Shown here: piece after piece, positions 1 to 12,381 of the stretch | Layout of the letters: each line of letters opens with the position of its first letter | Numbering within the stretch: the stretch's first letter is position 1 | Source: Eucommia ulmoides | Taxonomy: Eukaryota; Streptophyta; Magnoliopsida; Garryales; Eucommiaceae | NCBI GenBank assembly: GCA_016647705.1 | Contig: CM028329.1 | Span: 14,223,910 to 14,287,909, forward strand | Length of the DNA stretch: 64,000 nt | Direction of reading: 5' to 3' | The notes under the pieces: model-generated | Databases searched by the model: none | The model's input: the letters and a program-made list of their open reading frames with translations, nothing else | What the model was told of the DNA's origin: nothing | Made by a program: the position numbers and the translations under genes

Positions 1-1710
1 AGAAAAAATGAAAGTTCTCCTTCATTTAGCCGGTGTATAGGAACTAGACTTATCTCCCAATGACAAAGTTTTTCAATTGATCCCATCCTTCTGATGGTTC
101 CTCTTTCACTACTTCATTCATCATTATCCCTAAAACTTCAATTTCTTGGGTCAGAGTTGTATATTCCTCATTCAAGTATGCTATCAAGATTTAGCATTCT
201 CTAAAACCAACATGAATTTAGGTCCCTCTTCATCTTCCTCAACTTCTAATTTTGTTACTTCAGCGATGAACAGAAAAGTGTCTCAAATATAGTTTGGGAG
301 CTAATTCTCCATGAGATAGGTTGTTGAACCTCATACGTTTCTATTGTTATCCTAACCCGTTAGTGTTTCACTTTTCCTTCTATCGTAGCGGGATCCACAT
401 TTGTATCCTATATTTTTCAAGGCCTATTTCTGGATTAAATTCCGTAGAACACATATGGGTGGCCGCATAACCATGGAGGTAAACAATCCTAATACCGATA
501 CAAACAACTAGGATTTGTGATGTTGAAGGCTTGGAATGATGTGACTAGCTAAGTCTGTTTCACCACTACCATTGGATTAGCTAGTGACCGATATATGGCG
601 TAATTATTCTCTACATGGACCATTATAGTGCTATCCTAGAACACAAACTTTAACATATGATGAAGATAAGAGAGTATTACTCCAACTATATGGATCCAAG
701 ATTGTTTGAGCAGGAGGTTGTAGGTGGCTGGTATGTATCAGATGTAAAGGTCTCTTTATAAGGTTATTAGCCAATGGCGTTTGGTGACATGACTTTCCCT
801 ATAGACTCCATCCTTGCCCATTTAATTTCATGATTGTTATGGTGGTACCCCTGACCCAATTGGTCTCAACGCTTATATTCTCCAGCATACTCAACGGATA
901 GATGTTGAGTATCATGTCGAACCATTATCTACGAGTACTAAAAATAGTAAAAAATCCTTATACTAGACAACTATATTCAATGATTTGGAAATATGACATA
1001 CAACTTGAGGTTGTATAGTGAAGATGGAAACTCCCTCGATGTATTGTTTTCGAATTGGCCTTTGGGTGTCTCTTCAAGTTGGAGTAATAGTGTCAGCCTA
1101 CCATGACTTGTTAGCGATCAAGACTAGCTTAAAGGTCCTGCTAAATTGTTATGAGATAATAATTAATAGATAATAATTATTATTATTTATTTAAGTATGA
1201 CTTTATCCACATTTAAATTATTATATTTTTTAAAATTTTAATTTAATAGATAAAGGTTTAAATTTTAAATATGGGATAATTTCAAAAGTATTCATATTTT
1301 TCGATTAATTTCATTTTAATATTGTGTTTTCATTTTTAATATAAATTGTATTAATTAAATTTATTGCACAAATATAACAAAGTCTGTCTTGCCAAATGGT
1401 AGGTTGCATGTTCAATTCTTTTAACATACACATTTTTATATTTTCGGGTATCTCAATCGTTACCTTCTATTAATATATAGTGCTCTAAAATAGTTGAATC
1501 GTTGCCTACCGATGGTAAGGAATTGTTCTAAGAGTTTCCAATGAACCAACATAACAGTTTCAACATAAACTCGTGAATAAATTATAAGAACGAACATGCC
1601 ATCTCGTAAAATGAACGAAATGTCGTCGTTTGAGTTGTCTTATTCAACAACCAGAAAACCCAGAATGAATAGTAATCAGTTTATATTTTCTCAACCTTTG
1701 AAAAATCATA
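1..1710. other. Unrecognised noncoding stretch
   Basis: No open reading frame, known transposon terminus or RNA gene could be supported here on either strand. The first 1.1 kb is of mixed composition and may be a decayed repeat. Positions about 1140-1400 are strongly AT-rich. It ends at the TAAAC target duplication of the next element. Confidence 0.5.
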
Positions 1711-2018
1711 TAAACTGTTGACCCAGTGATCTACCCAAGAGGGGGGTGAATTGGGTAGTAAAAAAAATTAAACTAATATTTATCTTTCAACACTTAAAAA
1801 TTTAAATAAGTAATTTATTCCTAAATTAATTATTATCTCTATATGACAGCGGATAAGTGTTATATAAACTAGATACATACCCAAACAACAGAAAATAAAT
1901 AAAGTAAGAATGCAGCACACCACAATATGTACTGATTCATCAAATTACTCTTGGCTAATCCAGTCATCCGAGCTCCACAAAGAGTCACACCCACAAAACC
2001 ACTAAGATTCCTTTAAAC

Positions 2019-2384
2019 AGGTAGGAATCAAACCTTTACACAATGATTCTTTTCACAAGCTCAGAATCAAGCTTTACAATTTCTTTTTCACAGGTTAAGG
2101 AAGAACCTCTATCTTTTTAATAGGCTAAAGATTAACCTAATTCTTTTATACTTAGGCTAAGAATCAAGATCTCGCCAAAATCACTCCAAGTATCATTTTC
2201 ACTGTTAAGGATGGAACCATTACAAAATCACACCAACCAATTCAAGAATAATTAACACCTATATCTTTTCATAGAAAAGAGTAACCTAACATTTTTATAC
2301 ATTAGCTAAAAATCTCAATCTCTTTACCGGAAGAGATTGAAACCCAGATACCTCTGATTAGATATTTCCAACAATATCTAATCC
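2019..2384. repeat. Series of short hairpins with differing arms (H1)
   Basis: Consecutive short inverted repeats with different arm sequences: AGGT/ACCT (2019-2035), AAGCT/AGCTT (2057-2074), AGGTT/AACCT (2092-2108), a one-mismatch AGGCT/AACCT (2122-2138), TCAATCTCTT/AAGAGATTGA (2315-2340, 10-bp arms, 6-nt loop) and GATTAGATATT/AATATCTAATC (2356-2383, 11-bp arms, 6-nt loop). Early loops share the word AGAATCAA or a variant. This corresponds in position to the regular array in copy H3. Confidence 0.75.
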
Positions 2385-3269
2385 GCAAACAACTCACCAA
2401 TTATAATAAATTGATAAGTTTCTTCTCACTCAGAGTTTCTACCACCTCAAGTTTATTTAAACTCAATTAATATCCCGATAAATACTAGTGACAGAATTAA
2501 GTGAGAAATTTAAAATCTAATTATAAAATAAGTGAGTAGCACACAATTGAACACGTAATCAGATTATCACCAAAATTGTTTTTTAAAATAATTTTTAAAC
2601 AATTTAAAGTTCAAAAACGATTTCACAATAATCTAGAATCCAAGCAAGAAATAATAATATGAAATAACAATTAAGAACAAAAGTTTGGAATGATCTTACC
2701 GGAATACCACTAAAAGAATGAAAATTGAATCGCATTAAAGCTTAGATCAGTGACAGTAAAATTCTCAGCACTGATTCTCAAGAACTTTTCTCAAGACAAT
2801 AAACTCTCGGTATAATATCAGAATAATGACTCTCAGAAAGCTCAGGAACTTATTTGTTCTTGATAGAATAATGTATCTCATAAGTGAAAAACGCATGTCT
2901 ATATAAACTGGTTTTAAACAAGCCCTTTAACGGCTAGTTCCCACAAGATATGACATTTAAATACTCATATAGATCCCATATATTAATATTACTCAATCTT
3001 GGTTCAATTCACTTGATTATAGCTTTTAAATCTTTCAATTTAGTACACCAAATATTTCTCAATCACAAATGAAACTAGATAGGAAGTATTGAATGTACCA
3101 ATTTGAGAAACACTTAAAATATTTGTACCATATCTATAGAGATATATAAGTATGAATGATATATCTATAAAATGTTCAAATCCCTAGAATATCTCCAAGA
3201 TATTAAGTAAAAAAGAGGCTAGTAACTGCTACTTTTAGGTAAAATCCTCGAAATCCTCAAATTTTGAAA

Positions 3270-3612
3270 CTGCATAGTCGGTTGACCGACCAAACCACCA
3301 TCAGTCGACCGATCGTTTCAGGTTGTAGCCCAAGCCATTTTCATATGCCAGTCGGTCGACCGATTTCCAATAGGTCGATTGACCGATCGATTCAGGATGC
3401 TCCTCAGGACATTTTTCGACCCTGGTCGGTTGACTGATCATCAACGGTCGGTTGACCAATCGATTCAGAGAGTTCACTTCTCATCCATCGGTTGATCAAT
3501 CTCTTTTGGTCGGTTAACCGATCGATTTAGAGACTTCTCCAATTCCCAGCCACTTCCCGTCGGTTGACCATTCTCTTTGCCATCGATTAACCGATTATTG
3601 CTAGATCTTCTT
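3270..3612. repeat. Cluster of GGTTGACC/GTCGACC-type palindromes (H1)
   Basis: About ten imperfect copies of a 12-14 bp palindrome of the form TCGGTTGACCGA or TCGGTCGACCGA are spaced 15-45 bp apart, for example near 3277, 3351, 3425, 3443 and 3508. The spacers differ from one another, so this is not a simple minisatellite. The same type of cluster lies in H2 (32419-32660) and H3 (48358-48662). Confidence 0.75.
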
Positions 3613-4069
3613 TCCTTCATTCATTTCAACTCCAATTTTCGATGTTTTTGACCCTTTAATCGATTTCTTTTCTTGGTTAACTTAATTGATACTATTAATC
3701 AATTTTAAATACATATCTTTCTTAGGTCAATTTTTCTTTTTCAATTTCGCATTAGAGAAAATATGTGAACTAATTAGGATCCTAATAAAAACATACATAA
3801 ATATAAATTCATTTTTGTGTCGTGTGTAATCCTAATCGGGATACATTAAGAGTAAAAATTAACTTTAGTTATTTTCACCTAGATTCTTCAGAATCTTCAA
3901 TCTCTTAATGTCCATTTCTTTGTATGTCTCATTGCATCCTTAGCATCCCTAGCAATTTCTTCATGATAACATCAATAATGGAACTTTTACACTGAAACAC
4001 TCAATAAACTCGTTAGTTCCACAAAAAATATCAACACAAGTCCATCAAAATCTTAGGATCAACATAAAC

Positions 4070-5300
4070 CAATCGTGAGTTCATATTTCATGAAATTTAT
4101 ATTATTAGACATATAATGAAACATAAAATATTTCTACATATTTTTTCCCTAAAATATTAAACTTTTTGAAAAATTATTTTTTGGCTATTGACAAAGAAAC
4201 AAATTTTCTTTCATGAAAATATATTGTTCATGCACCATAACAAAATAACTAGGCGAAATAAGTCTATAAAGTTCTGATACCAATGTTAACTAATGTAGAA
4301 ACATTAACCAGAAGGAAATTTTTTAGATTCAAAAGTCCCATTTACTACTCGTATTTCTTCATTCCTTCTCTTATTGGTAAAAAAAAACTACGTACTAGAG
4401 TATTTTTTCGTAATCTCCCCGTACTCACTAACCAATCTCACTCGAATAATCTATAATTTAATGAGATAAAAAAACGTTGGAAGTATTAAGGCCTATTAAT
4501 AGCATCAATTCTAAAGGTTTTACCCTTTTCAATGGACGTACATCAAATAGACTTGATATTTGAGATGAGGAATCATCTAATAAGAAAACGTAAAATTGAA
4601 AGACATGAACTTTAAATGAAAGAGAGCTCAAATTCCCTTTATCATCTTATCACATTGCTTCTTGTCTTAACCATTAATCATTGTCGTTGGTTGACCCCTC
4701 CATCGTCATCATAAATAAATACCCATTTATCATAAATTACCCACCACCATCATCATCATCATCAAATACCTGTTTCATCTCCTTGCCCTCTACCTCAAAC
4801 ATTTATGCCTTCACCATCATTATCAAATAACCATTTAATTTTTATCAAATACCCATTTCCCATCAAGTTCATATCAATTACCGATCATCATCGTCAAATA
4901 CCCATTCAACACTCTTCATTAATTACAAATTTCTACCACAAAGGCGTCTTCATCAATAAACCGTTTTAAACATCCTCCACCCAATCTACCATTTCGATTC
5001 TTTTTTTTTTTTTTTTTTTTTTTTTGTATATATAGAGATTTGAGGATTCTTCTTCGTTTATTATCTGCAACAACAAATTCAATTAAATAATTGATCAAAA
5101 AAATAGAGAGGCTTATATATGCTCAAGTTCCTTTTCCTCCATTTGTTTATTATCAATGGGATTTTTCTATTCTAATTATAGACCATTTTACTCAGTTTAT
5201 TCAAGAGTTATCCAGGAGCTATAACCTTTATTTGTGGTCTTTCTTAGGAAAGATGTATGCTACTGTGTTTAAGTAATTAAATAAAAAACTCTTCTATTTT
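4070..5300. other. AT-rich intergenic stretch with microsatellites
   Basis: No gene is seen. The stretch holds a CAT/ATC trinucleotide run near 4747-4766, loosely repeated phrases of the form ATCAAATACCCATT between about 4700 and 4910, and an uninterrupted T tract at about 5001-5025. The 61-codon frame at 5091-5276 has no recognisable domain and is treated as chance. Confidence 0.5.
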
Positions 5301-5414
5301 CTATGGATTATATAATTACCTTTTTGTTTGTGGGTCTATAATTTAATTTATTTTTTTATTTGTTGATGTATGAAAGTATATATAATTACATTTTTGTTTG
5401 TGGGTATAGGAATA
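5300..5414. repeat. AT-rich minisatellite, left part
   Basis: Repeats of the form TATATAATTA followed by a T run and GTGGGT. The same phrases continue at 12382-13060 after Copia-A, so the element inserted into a pre-existing array. The last five bases (GAATA) are the left target duplication. Confidence 0.6.
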
Positions 5415-5817
5415 TGTTGCATTATGGGGCGGGGCGAGTCGACACATGGAGCATCCACATGGGCCCCATATTTCATGGAGAGTCACCACATGAATGGGTG
5501 CACCTCTTGATCTTAAGGATCACGTCTTTTCGATAGAAACCTATTGGAACGAACATACCCTTTCGGTATGTACCTATTGGAACAGACACATTCTTTGGGA
5601 TTTTCTTTATAAATATCCGTTGATACATCAATGTCTCTATCCCATCATATTACAAATAATTTGATTGGTCTTGGTTAGTGAGTGTGTGGATATTATCGAA
5701 AAATACTCTAATAGTATTTTTTATGCCGACGAGAGAAAAAACCAGATACGGGTTGTAAACGAATCTTTCAAATCCGAAAGGTACACTTCCGTTTTAATGT
5801 TTTTGCATTTATCTACG
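5415..5817 (+). repeat. Copia-A 5' LTR
   Basis: 403 bp, starting TGTTGCATTATGG. The end reads CTACG here and CTATA in the 3' copy; both are explained by an ancestral CTACA terminus. A TATA-like TATAAATA near 5609 precedes the presumed transcription start. Confidence 0.93.
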
Positions 5818-5818
5818 T

Positions 5819-5830
5819 TGGTATCAGAGC
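5819..5830 (+). promoter_or_regulatory. Copia-A primer-binding site
   Basis: TGGTATCAGAGC, the standard plant copia primer-binding site complementary to the 3' end of initiator methionine tRNA, one base after the 5' LTR. Confidence 0.93.
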
Positions 5831-6806
5831 CCTGTAGACTCGTTTCGCCAAATCATAAAATCCATGGAAGATAAATCGTTTATTTCTCGTTCATGGTCGA
5901 TTTTTTTTTTTTAAAGTTCGATATTTCTAGAAAATTTTTATATAGAAAAATTCTACGTTTTATTGCGAGTCCAACAATATAAATTCATAAAATTGGGACG
6001 TATAGTTGATTTTATATGATTTTTTCAAGATTGAAAACGTAGAATTCCATAAACACTGTCATGGCCAACATACTGGTTCTGGTTGAGCATTGAAGACGAC
6101 GATCTAAATGACATCATTTTGTTTTTGTCCTATGAAAAGATATGAAGTGATTATAAGTTATTCACACACATTTCAACTGATAACTAATGTTGGATTGGCT
6201 CTTCTTCGAATTATAGCTGTTGAAGCGGTGAGGGTCCGCGGTTCCAGTCCCTGCATGTGCTTATTTTTTTTATTTTTTTAAATTAGACCTTGAAATAGCA
6301 AAAAACAGTAGGAAAAGGTGTGCCTAACTGAATTCTAACACCTACACTCAAGGACACTAAAGCCACATAATAACCGCCAGGGCAGTCCAAACAATATGTT
6401 CATGATACAGCAATGTTTATATGTAACACTTGCTGTTTAAGTTACAATATATCAATTATCATCCTTAATTGTATATCATGACAAGACATTTGATTTCATT
6501 ACTTGTGAGCATGAATTATATGTAAATTTTTCATGTTATTTAATTTGATATACATATCATGTTTTAGAAAAATATGAAATTAGAATTGTGGGTTATAATG
6601 AGTTGAAATATGTTTTTCTCATTTTTTTGTTTTGCGTATAATGTATCTATAAATGATATTTAAATCTATAAATGTAAGAGATGATTATGAGCATAGTGAA
6701 ATTTTCGATCTTGTACTATAGAAATATGTATTATTTTTAAATTCGATTATTGCGGCAAAATAATTAGTGTGTGCTAATATCCTAAATGTGCATAAAATAT
6801 TGTAAA

Positions 6807-7640
6807 ATGGCTTTAACGAATATAGCAGATCTTGCCAAAGTTAAGAAACTGGATGAGAATAACTATAATATTTGACATCGTAAGATCCAGTATCTCCTAA
6901 ATGAGCAAGAAATTCTGAAAACACTAACACATAACATGAAATTACCTCCCGAAAGTAATTCTGCCCAACACCGGCGTGAGATGGAAACCTATCAAAATTG
7001 GGCCAAGAAATATCGTAGTTCAAGATTCACTATGTTAAGCTATATGCACGATGATCTAATTGGTGATTATGAAGGTTATGCCATTGCACTAGAGATGTGG
7101 AATGCCTTGAAGTTCGCATTTGCCGGTACATCAGTAACTAGGTTGCCAGCCTTGACACTTAAGTTTGAAACTTATAAAATGTCTCCTAAAACAAAGATGG
7201 TTGAGCATTTTCGAAAAATGTCAGCTATGATACACGACCTAAAAGTAGCTGGTAACAACTTATCTTATGAGAAATAGATCCTAGCTGTGTTTTGCTCTTC
7301 GCCTGATTCTTGGGAGCAAATGAAGCTCACAATGAAAATATCCAAAATTTTACCCAATTACGGCGTCATTTGGAATTGGAGGCATAGAAGTTGGAAGCAT
7401 AAGGTAATACTTCTATGTTTGTTGCAGAGTCTAGCCATCGCCAGACATTTGGGTCCAAGCAAAAGTGGCAGGACAAAACGCAACAAGGAGGAATAAGATG
7501 ATCTGCTTATAAAAAGAAAAATGGCAGAAAGTATCAAAAAGGCAAGCATGGAGGAAAAAAGGACAAGTCTAAGCTGAAGTGTTACAATTGTAATAAACTT
7601 GGTCACTTCGCTCGTGAATGCACTGAGCCGAAGAAGGTAC
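6807..7640 (+). pseudogene. Copia-A gag remnant
   Basis: Retrotransposon capsid/nucleocapsid protein. The likely start is the ATG at 6807 (MALTNIADLAKV). The frame is cut by a TGA in place of the conserved Trp near residue 24, and then by a TAG at 7275. The capsid core (UBN2-like) spans about 6810-7450. A frame change follows before the CCHC zinc knuckle (CYNCNKLGHFARECT, starting at 7580), which is otherwise intact. No functional product is expected. Confidence 0.88.
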
Positions 7641-7649
7641 AAATCAACT

Positions 7650-9183
7650 CTATATTTCAAAATGACGCCTTTGTGTGCAGTCATGTCTTGGTTGCTCATT
7701 CATTTCCTGATTGGATTGTAGATACTAGAGCAAAAAGACATGTTGCAAAAAATCGAGTAGGGTTCATTGAGTATCGTAGAATTCCAATTGAGAGTCGACG
7801 TATTTACATGGGGAATAACACTAGCGAAGATGTGAAAGGAATTTGAACCTATCAATTAAAGATGTATTTTGGACGCACCGTGCTTTTCTATAATGTTCTC
7901 TATGCTCCTGGAGTTTGACGAAACTTGATGTCTGTTGCAGCCATGGCCGAACTAAGTTTTTCTTTCAGTTTCACTATAGACTCTATTTAATTTTATTTAG
8001 GCTCCGTGTTTTATGGTAATGGACACATAGTAGATGGATTCTATGTACTAAATGTTGACGATTTTTTATATTTTGATACATATTTAACTTTTAGTGATGA
8101 TGAGTCTATTACATCTACATCTGTTACATGGTATGCAAGACTTGGTCATATTGAGCAAGAAAGAATGACAAGGTTAGCTCGAGAAGGACTTTTAGGTCCA
8201 CCCTCTAGAGTTAACTTACCTGTTTGTGAATCTTGTTTGACTAGAAATGCCACAAGAAAGCCTTTTAGTAAGGCTAGAAGGTCTATATCTCCCTATCTCC
8301 CTTAGAGTTAGTCCATTCTGACATTTGCGGACCTATGAATGTTAGGACACGACATGGTGCTAATTATTTTATCACATTCATTGATGATTACTCACGTTTT
8401 GGTTATGTTTATCTCATTTCTCATAAATCAGAAGTATTGGATTGTTTCCAAATATTTGTTCATTTAGTTGAGAATCAAAGAAGTAAAAATCTTAAGATTT
8501 TACGTATTGACCGAGGACGTGAGTATTTGTCTGAACAATTCAAGGACTTATGTTATAATAGAGGCGTAATTAGACAGTTGACTATTTTCGGTACTCCACA
8601 ACAAAATGGAGTGGCTTAGAGTAGGAATCGAACTTTATTGAATATAGTGAGGTTAATGATGGCACATGCTAATCTACCCATCAATTTCTAGGGAGATGCT
8701 TTATTGAGAACAACCTATATCTTTAATAGAGTGCCCTCCAAGTCGGTACCATCTACAACATATGAGTTATGGACTAGTTTAAAACCAAAATTAGAACACT
8801 TGCAACAATGGGGATCTGCAGGTTATATTCGTGTTACATCACATGCACATGGAAAATTGAGCCCTAGTGCTCAAAAGGGCCTATTCGTTAGATATCATGA
8901 TCACTCCAAAGGATATGTAATGTTACATAAACGTTCTGATGGCGTACTGACTGAGATTGAGTCACGTGATGTCGAATTTATGGAAAATGAATTTCCAAGC
9001 AAAGGTGAACTAAGAGGTAGTAAAGAACTTTATGAGTTGAATGAGTCAAATGATAACTCTACACCATCACTCGTCGAGGGTGGAAAAATTAATTCTCATC
9101 CTTCTACAAGTATGCCAATGATCGCCGAGGATAGTGGGAGAGATTTAGAGAATAGTGGGAGTATACCACAAAATAATTCTTAA
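7650..9183 (+). pseudogene. Copia-A protease and integrase remnant
   Basis: The aspartic protease motif reads DTR instead of DTG at about 7720 (VDTRAKRHV), a loss of the catalytic triad. The integrase has the zinc-binding H/C region (LGHIEQERM, then CESC, at about 8145-8235), the first catalytic Asp in the HSDICGP motif near 8318 and the second in the RIDRGREY motif near 8510. The third catalytic residue, the Glu after GTPQQNGVA, is a TAG stop at 8617-8619. A second stop replaces a Trp at about 8690. The C-terminal part runs to 9183. Confidence 0.88.
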
Positions 9184-9192
9184 ACTCTTCAG

Positions 9193-10844
9193 CAGCGTAG
9201 AAGTCAACGTGGAAATATTCCTCGACGTCTATTTGGGATTGATGATGAATTTTTCATGTGTTATTCACTAGAGGAAGATTAACCTTTATCTTATAAAGAT
9301 GCCTTATCATTGCCTGCTACTAAAGAATAGATAACTGCAATGGAAAATGAGATTAGTTTTATGCAAAAGAATCAAGTATGGGAACTAGTTGATCTTCCGT
9401 CTGGACGAACATCTATTGGAAACAAATGGGTTTTAAAGATTAGATGTCAGGAAGATGGATCTATTGATAGGTACAAAGCTCATCTCGTGGCAAAAGGTTA
9501 CACTAAAAAAAAGGGTGTAGACTACGAGAAAACGTTTTCACCTGTTGTTAGGTTTGCCTCCATTCGCCTAATCCTAGCCATCGTCGCCCATTTGGATCTA
9601 AAACATTTTCAAATGGATGTTAAAACTACTTTTCTCAATGGCGAACTAGATGAGGAGATCTACATGGATCAACATATTGGTTTTGTGGCAAAAGGACAAG
9701 AGCGCAAAGTGTGCAAGCTAAAACGTTCTATTTATGGTATAAAACAATCATCTAGATAATGGTAGCTCAAATTTCATCAAGCCATAATTACTTTTGGCTT
9801 TATCATGATTGAGGAAGATCATTGTGTTTATATAAAGCAGTCAGAGAAGGGTTTCATTTTTCTTACTCTATATGTAGACGATATTTTATTGGCAGGAAAT
9901 GACATAGGGATGATTGTTTTCACTAAAGAGTGGTTGTCCTTTACTTTTGATATGAAGGATATGGGTGAAGCAAATTATGTACTTGGTGTTAAAATTATTC
10001 GAGACCGTTCTAAGAAACTTCTTACTTTGTCTCAAGAGACTTATATCAGGAAGGTACTTGAACGATTTCGAATGCATAATACTAAGCTTATAGACACTCC
10101 TGTTGAGAAATGTAGTACCTTGAGTTTTGATTTTTGTCTTAGAACTAATGCTGAAAAAGAAAAGATGTCTCGTACACCATATGCAAGTGTAATTGGAAGT
10201 CTAATATATGCTATGATGTGTACACGACCAAACATATGTTATGTTGTGGGGTTGGTTAGTCGTTTCCAGAGCAATCTAGAAATTGTTCATTAGAGAGCAG
10301 TTAAAAGGATCTTGTGGTACCTTCGTGGAATCGCAGACTATATGCTTTGCTAGCGTGGTGAAAATATATATTTGCAATGATATAGTGATGCAGATTAGAG
10401 TGGTGACTTGGATGAACGTAAGTCGACATCAGGATATGCTTTCATACTCAACAACAGTGTTGTTTCTGGTCTAGCAAAAAGCAATCATGCATACCACTAT
10501 CCACTATGGAAGCAAAATATGTTGTTTGTGCTTTAACAGTTCTAGAGATTGTTTGGTTAAAAAGATTTTTAGAAAGTTTTGAGATAGTACCACATTCTGC
10601 AGATCCTATAATCATACATTATGATAGTATGATTGCTCTCGCATATGTCAAGAATCCTAAGTATCATTAAAAGACGAAGCATATTCAAACTCGATATCAC
10701 TATATCCAAGATAGAGTCTCACATGGAGAAGTGGTACTCAAGCATATTTCTATGAGTAAAATGGTGGTTGATCCCTTAACCAAACATATTTCTAGAGATT
10801 TGTTCCAATCTCATGTAAGGCCTTTGGGTCTTCGTAGATTGTAA
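9193..10844 (+). pseudogene. Copia-A reverse transcriptase and RNase H remnant
   Basis: The reverse transcriptase includes FSPVVRFASIR, the conserved MDVKTTFLNGEL segment and an intact YVDD active site near 9871. In-frame stops occur near 9283, 9328, 9757 and 10291. The RNase H part (DERKSTSGYAF, then STMEAKYVV) is reached after several stops and a one-base frameshift near 10467. The frame ends at 10842-10844. No translation product is expected, but family membership is certain. Confidence 0.9.
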
Positions 10845-11979
10845 AAGATATGCTTGATTTATTGACTTCATATATTTGTATCACAATGCACATTTACAAT
10901 TTCATACTTTATTTGCATTTATTAAAAGTATGATAAATGATTTAGGATATTTGCTATAGCACACATTTTACCATGATGATAGATGTCACTAGATTAAATG
11001 GTTGGCTACTCACACAGCAACCAACCTTGATGTTGAGATAGCGTGTGAGATGAGATTTTTGGAATTCTGAAGATTGAGTTAGAGAATTCTTTATAATGTT
11101 GCCTTGGATGAGCCAAGATGAGGTTTATGAAAAATCGAACATGAAAGTTTCCCACACTTTATGTAGTCTGGGAATAACCGAATGTGAGATTTCAAGTGGA
11201 TACTCGAGGAGATACCAGCTTGAAGTTCTCAAGTCAATCACTTATGTAATGATTGGACTTAGATTCGTACGGTAATTTAAAATGATATTTTTATTTTTTA
11301 TGAGTATAATACCGTAGCATGTAAATCATACTACATGTGCTTTAAGACGATCACATAGCGAGTGAGAAATAGATCCTTATTTTCTTACTGTGTGAGCCCT
11401 ATATATGTAGATAATTAATAATGATCTAATTGAGCCCTTATGACTTTAAACTATGTTACGATTCGGAAATTTGATGTTGCTACTTTAGCTTGTTGTCCTA
11501 TGGCCATGAATGATGCAGTCTAAAGGGACATGTCTAGGAAAACAGTCAAATAGAAGTTGAGTAGCATGAGGATCAAAAGAAGATAATTTAGTAACACATC
11601 TTATTAAAATTGCAGTGTATAGTGCGTAATGGTGGCCACCACATATAAAGTTATTTTTTAAAATTTTATTATATATATTTTATTTTTTTGAAAATAAGCA
11701 AGCTACTGCAAAGGAGATTAAGCATGTTCTGAATTTTAAACTCTAGAGGGGTTAGAAATGCTTAATTTAATGTGACTGAATTGGTCTGGGACATAGACGA
11801 ATATTTTTATTTTGCAGTAGGATGTTGCCATATTAGTTTGATAGAAACTTAATATGATGCTCCCACATTGTTTGAAGACACTCGTCGGTTGCACACACCA
11901 TTAACCTATATGAAGAAGGTATAATACATGAGTTTAAAGAGAGAAACACATTTGGTGCCCATTGTGTCCGAGTGAGAGA
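10845..11979 (+). other. Copia-A 3' untranslated region
   Basis: About 1.1 kb between the RNase H stop and the 3' LTR with no coding signal. The purine run AGTGAGAGA directly before the LTR (11971-11979) is a degraded polypurine tract. Confidence 0.7.
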
Positions 11980-12381
11980 TGTTGGATTATGGGGCGGGGA
12001 GGGTCGACTTGTGGAGCGTCCACATGGGCCCCATATTTCATGGAGAGTCATCATGTGAATGGGTACACCTCTTGATCTTAAGGATCACGTCTTTTCGATA
12101 GACACTTATTGGAACGGACATACCCTTTCGGTATGTATTCATTGGAACGGACACATCCTTTAGAATTTTCTCTATAAATATGCATTGATACATCAAGGTC
12201 TCTATCCCATCAGATTACAGATAATTTAAGTGACCTCGGTTAGTAAGTATGTGGATATTATCAGAAAATATTTTAATAGTATTTTTCTTGTCGAGAGAGA
12301 AGAAACGAGAAACGGGTTGTAAACGAATCTTCCGAATCTGAAAGATACGCTTCCGTTTTAATGTTTCCGCATTTGTCTATA
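11980..12381 (+). repeat. Copia-A 3' LTR
   Basis: 402 bp, starting TGTTGGATTATGG and followed by the right target duplication GAATA. Confidence 0.93.

Larger units (their letters stand above)
1716..4064 (+). mobile_element. Solo-LTR-like element, family H copy 1 (H1)
   Basis: A 2349-bp unit begins TGTTGACC and ends GGATCAACA. It is bounded by perfect 5-bp direct repeats TAAAC (1711-1715 and 4065-4069), the hallmark of LTR-retrotransposon integration. No protease, integrase or reverse transcriptase remnant is seen inside, so a solo LTR left by LTR-LTR recombination, or a non-autonomous LTR-like unit, is the likeliest reading. The start (about 1717-1755) resembles two other places in the window, at 31733 and 45544. 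Inside are a hairpin series (2019-2383) and a palindrome cluster (3270-3612). Orientation is assigned by the shared start. Family assignment is inference; the boundaries and target duplication are seen directly. Confidence 0.8.
5415..12381 (+). mobile_element. Copia-A: full-length, degenerate Ty1/copia retrotransposon
   Basis: A complete 6967-bp element with two LTRs (5415-5817 and 11980-12381), a 5-bp target duplication GAATA (5410-5414 and 12382-12386), and a primer-binding site complementary to initiator-Met tRNA just after the 5' LTR. Domain order is gag, zinc knuckle, aspartic protease, integrase, reverse transcriptase, RNase H, which defines Ty1/copia. Every reading frame is broken. By hand count the LTRs differ at roughly 57 of about 402 positions (about 14%), mostly transitions, so the insertion is old. 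It lies about 2.2 kb upstream of the Twinkle start codon in the same orientation. Confidence 0.95.

Noticed and set aside
1395-1425. GGTTGCATGTTCAATTC resembling a tRNA T-arm
   Set aside because: No flanking stems fit a tRNA fold.
6185-6260. tRNA-like B-box (GCGGTTCCAGTCC) in the Copia-A leader
   Set aside because: No matching A-box at the right distance and no acceptor stem could be paired.
7358-7699. 113-codon minus-strand frame
   Set aside because: Shadow of Copia-A gag and zinc knuckle on the opposite strand.
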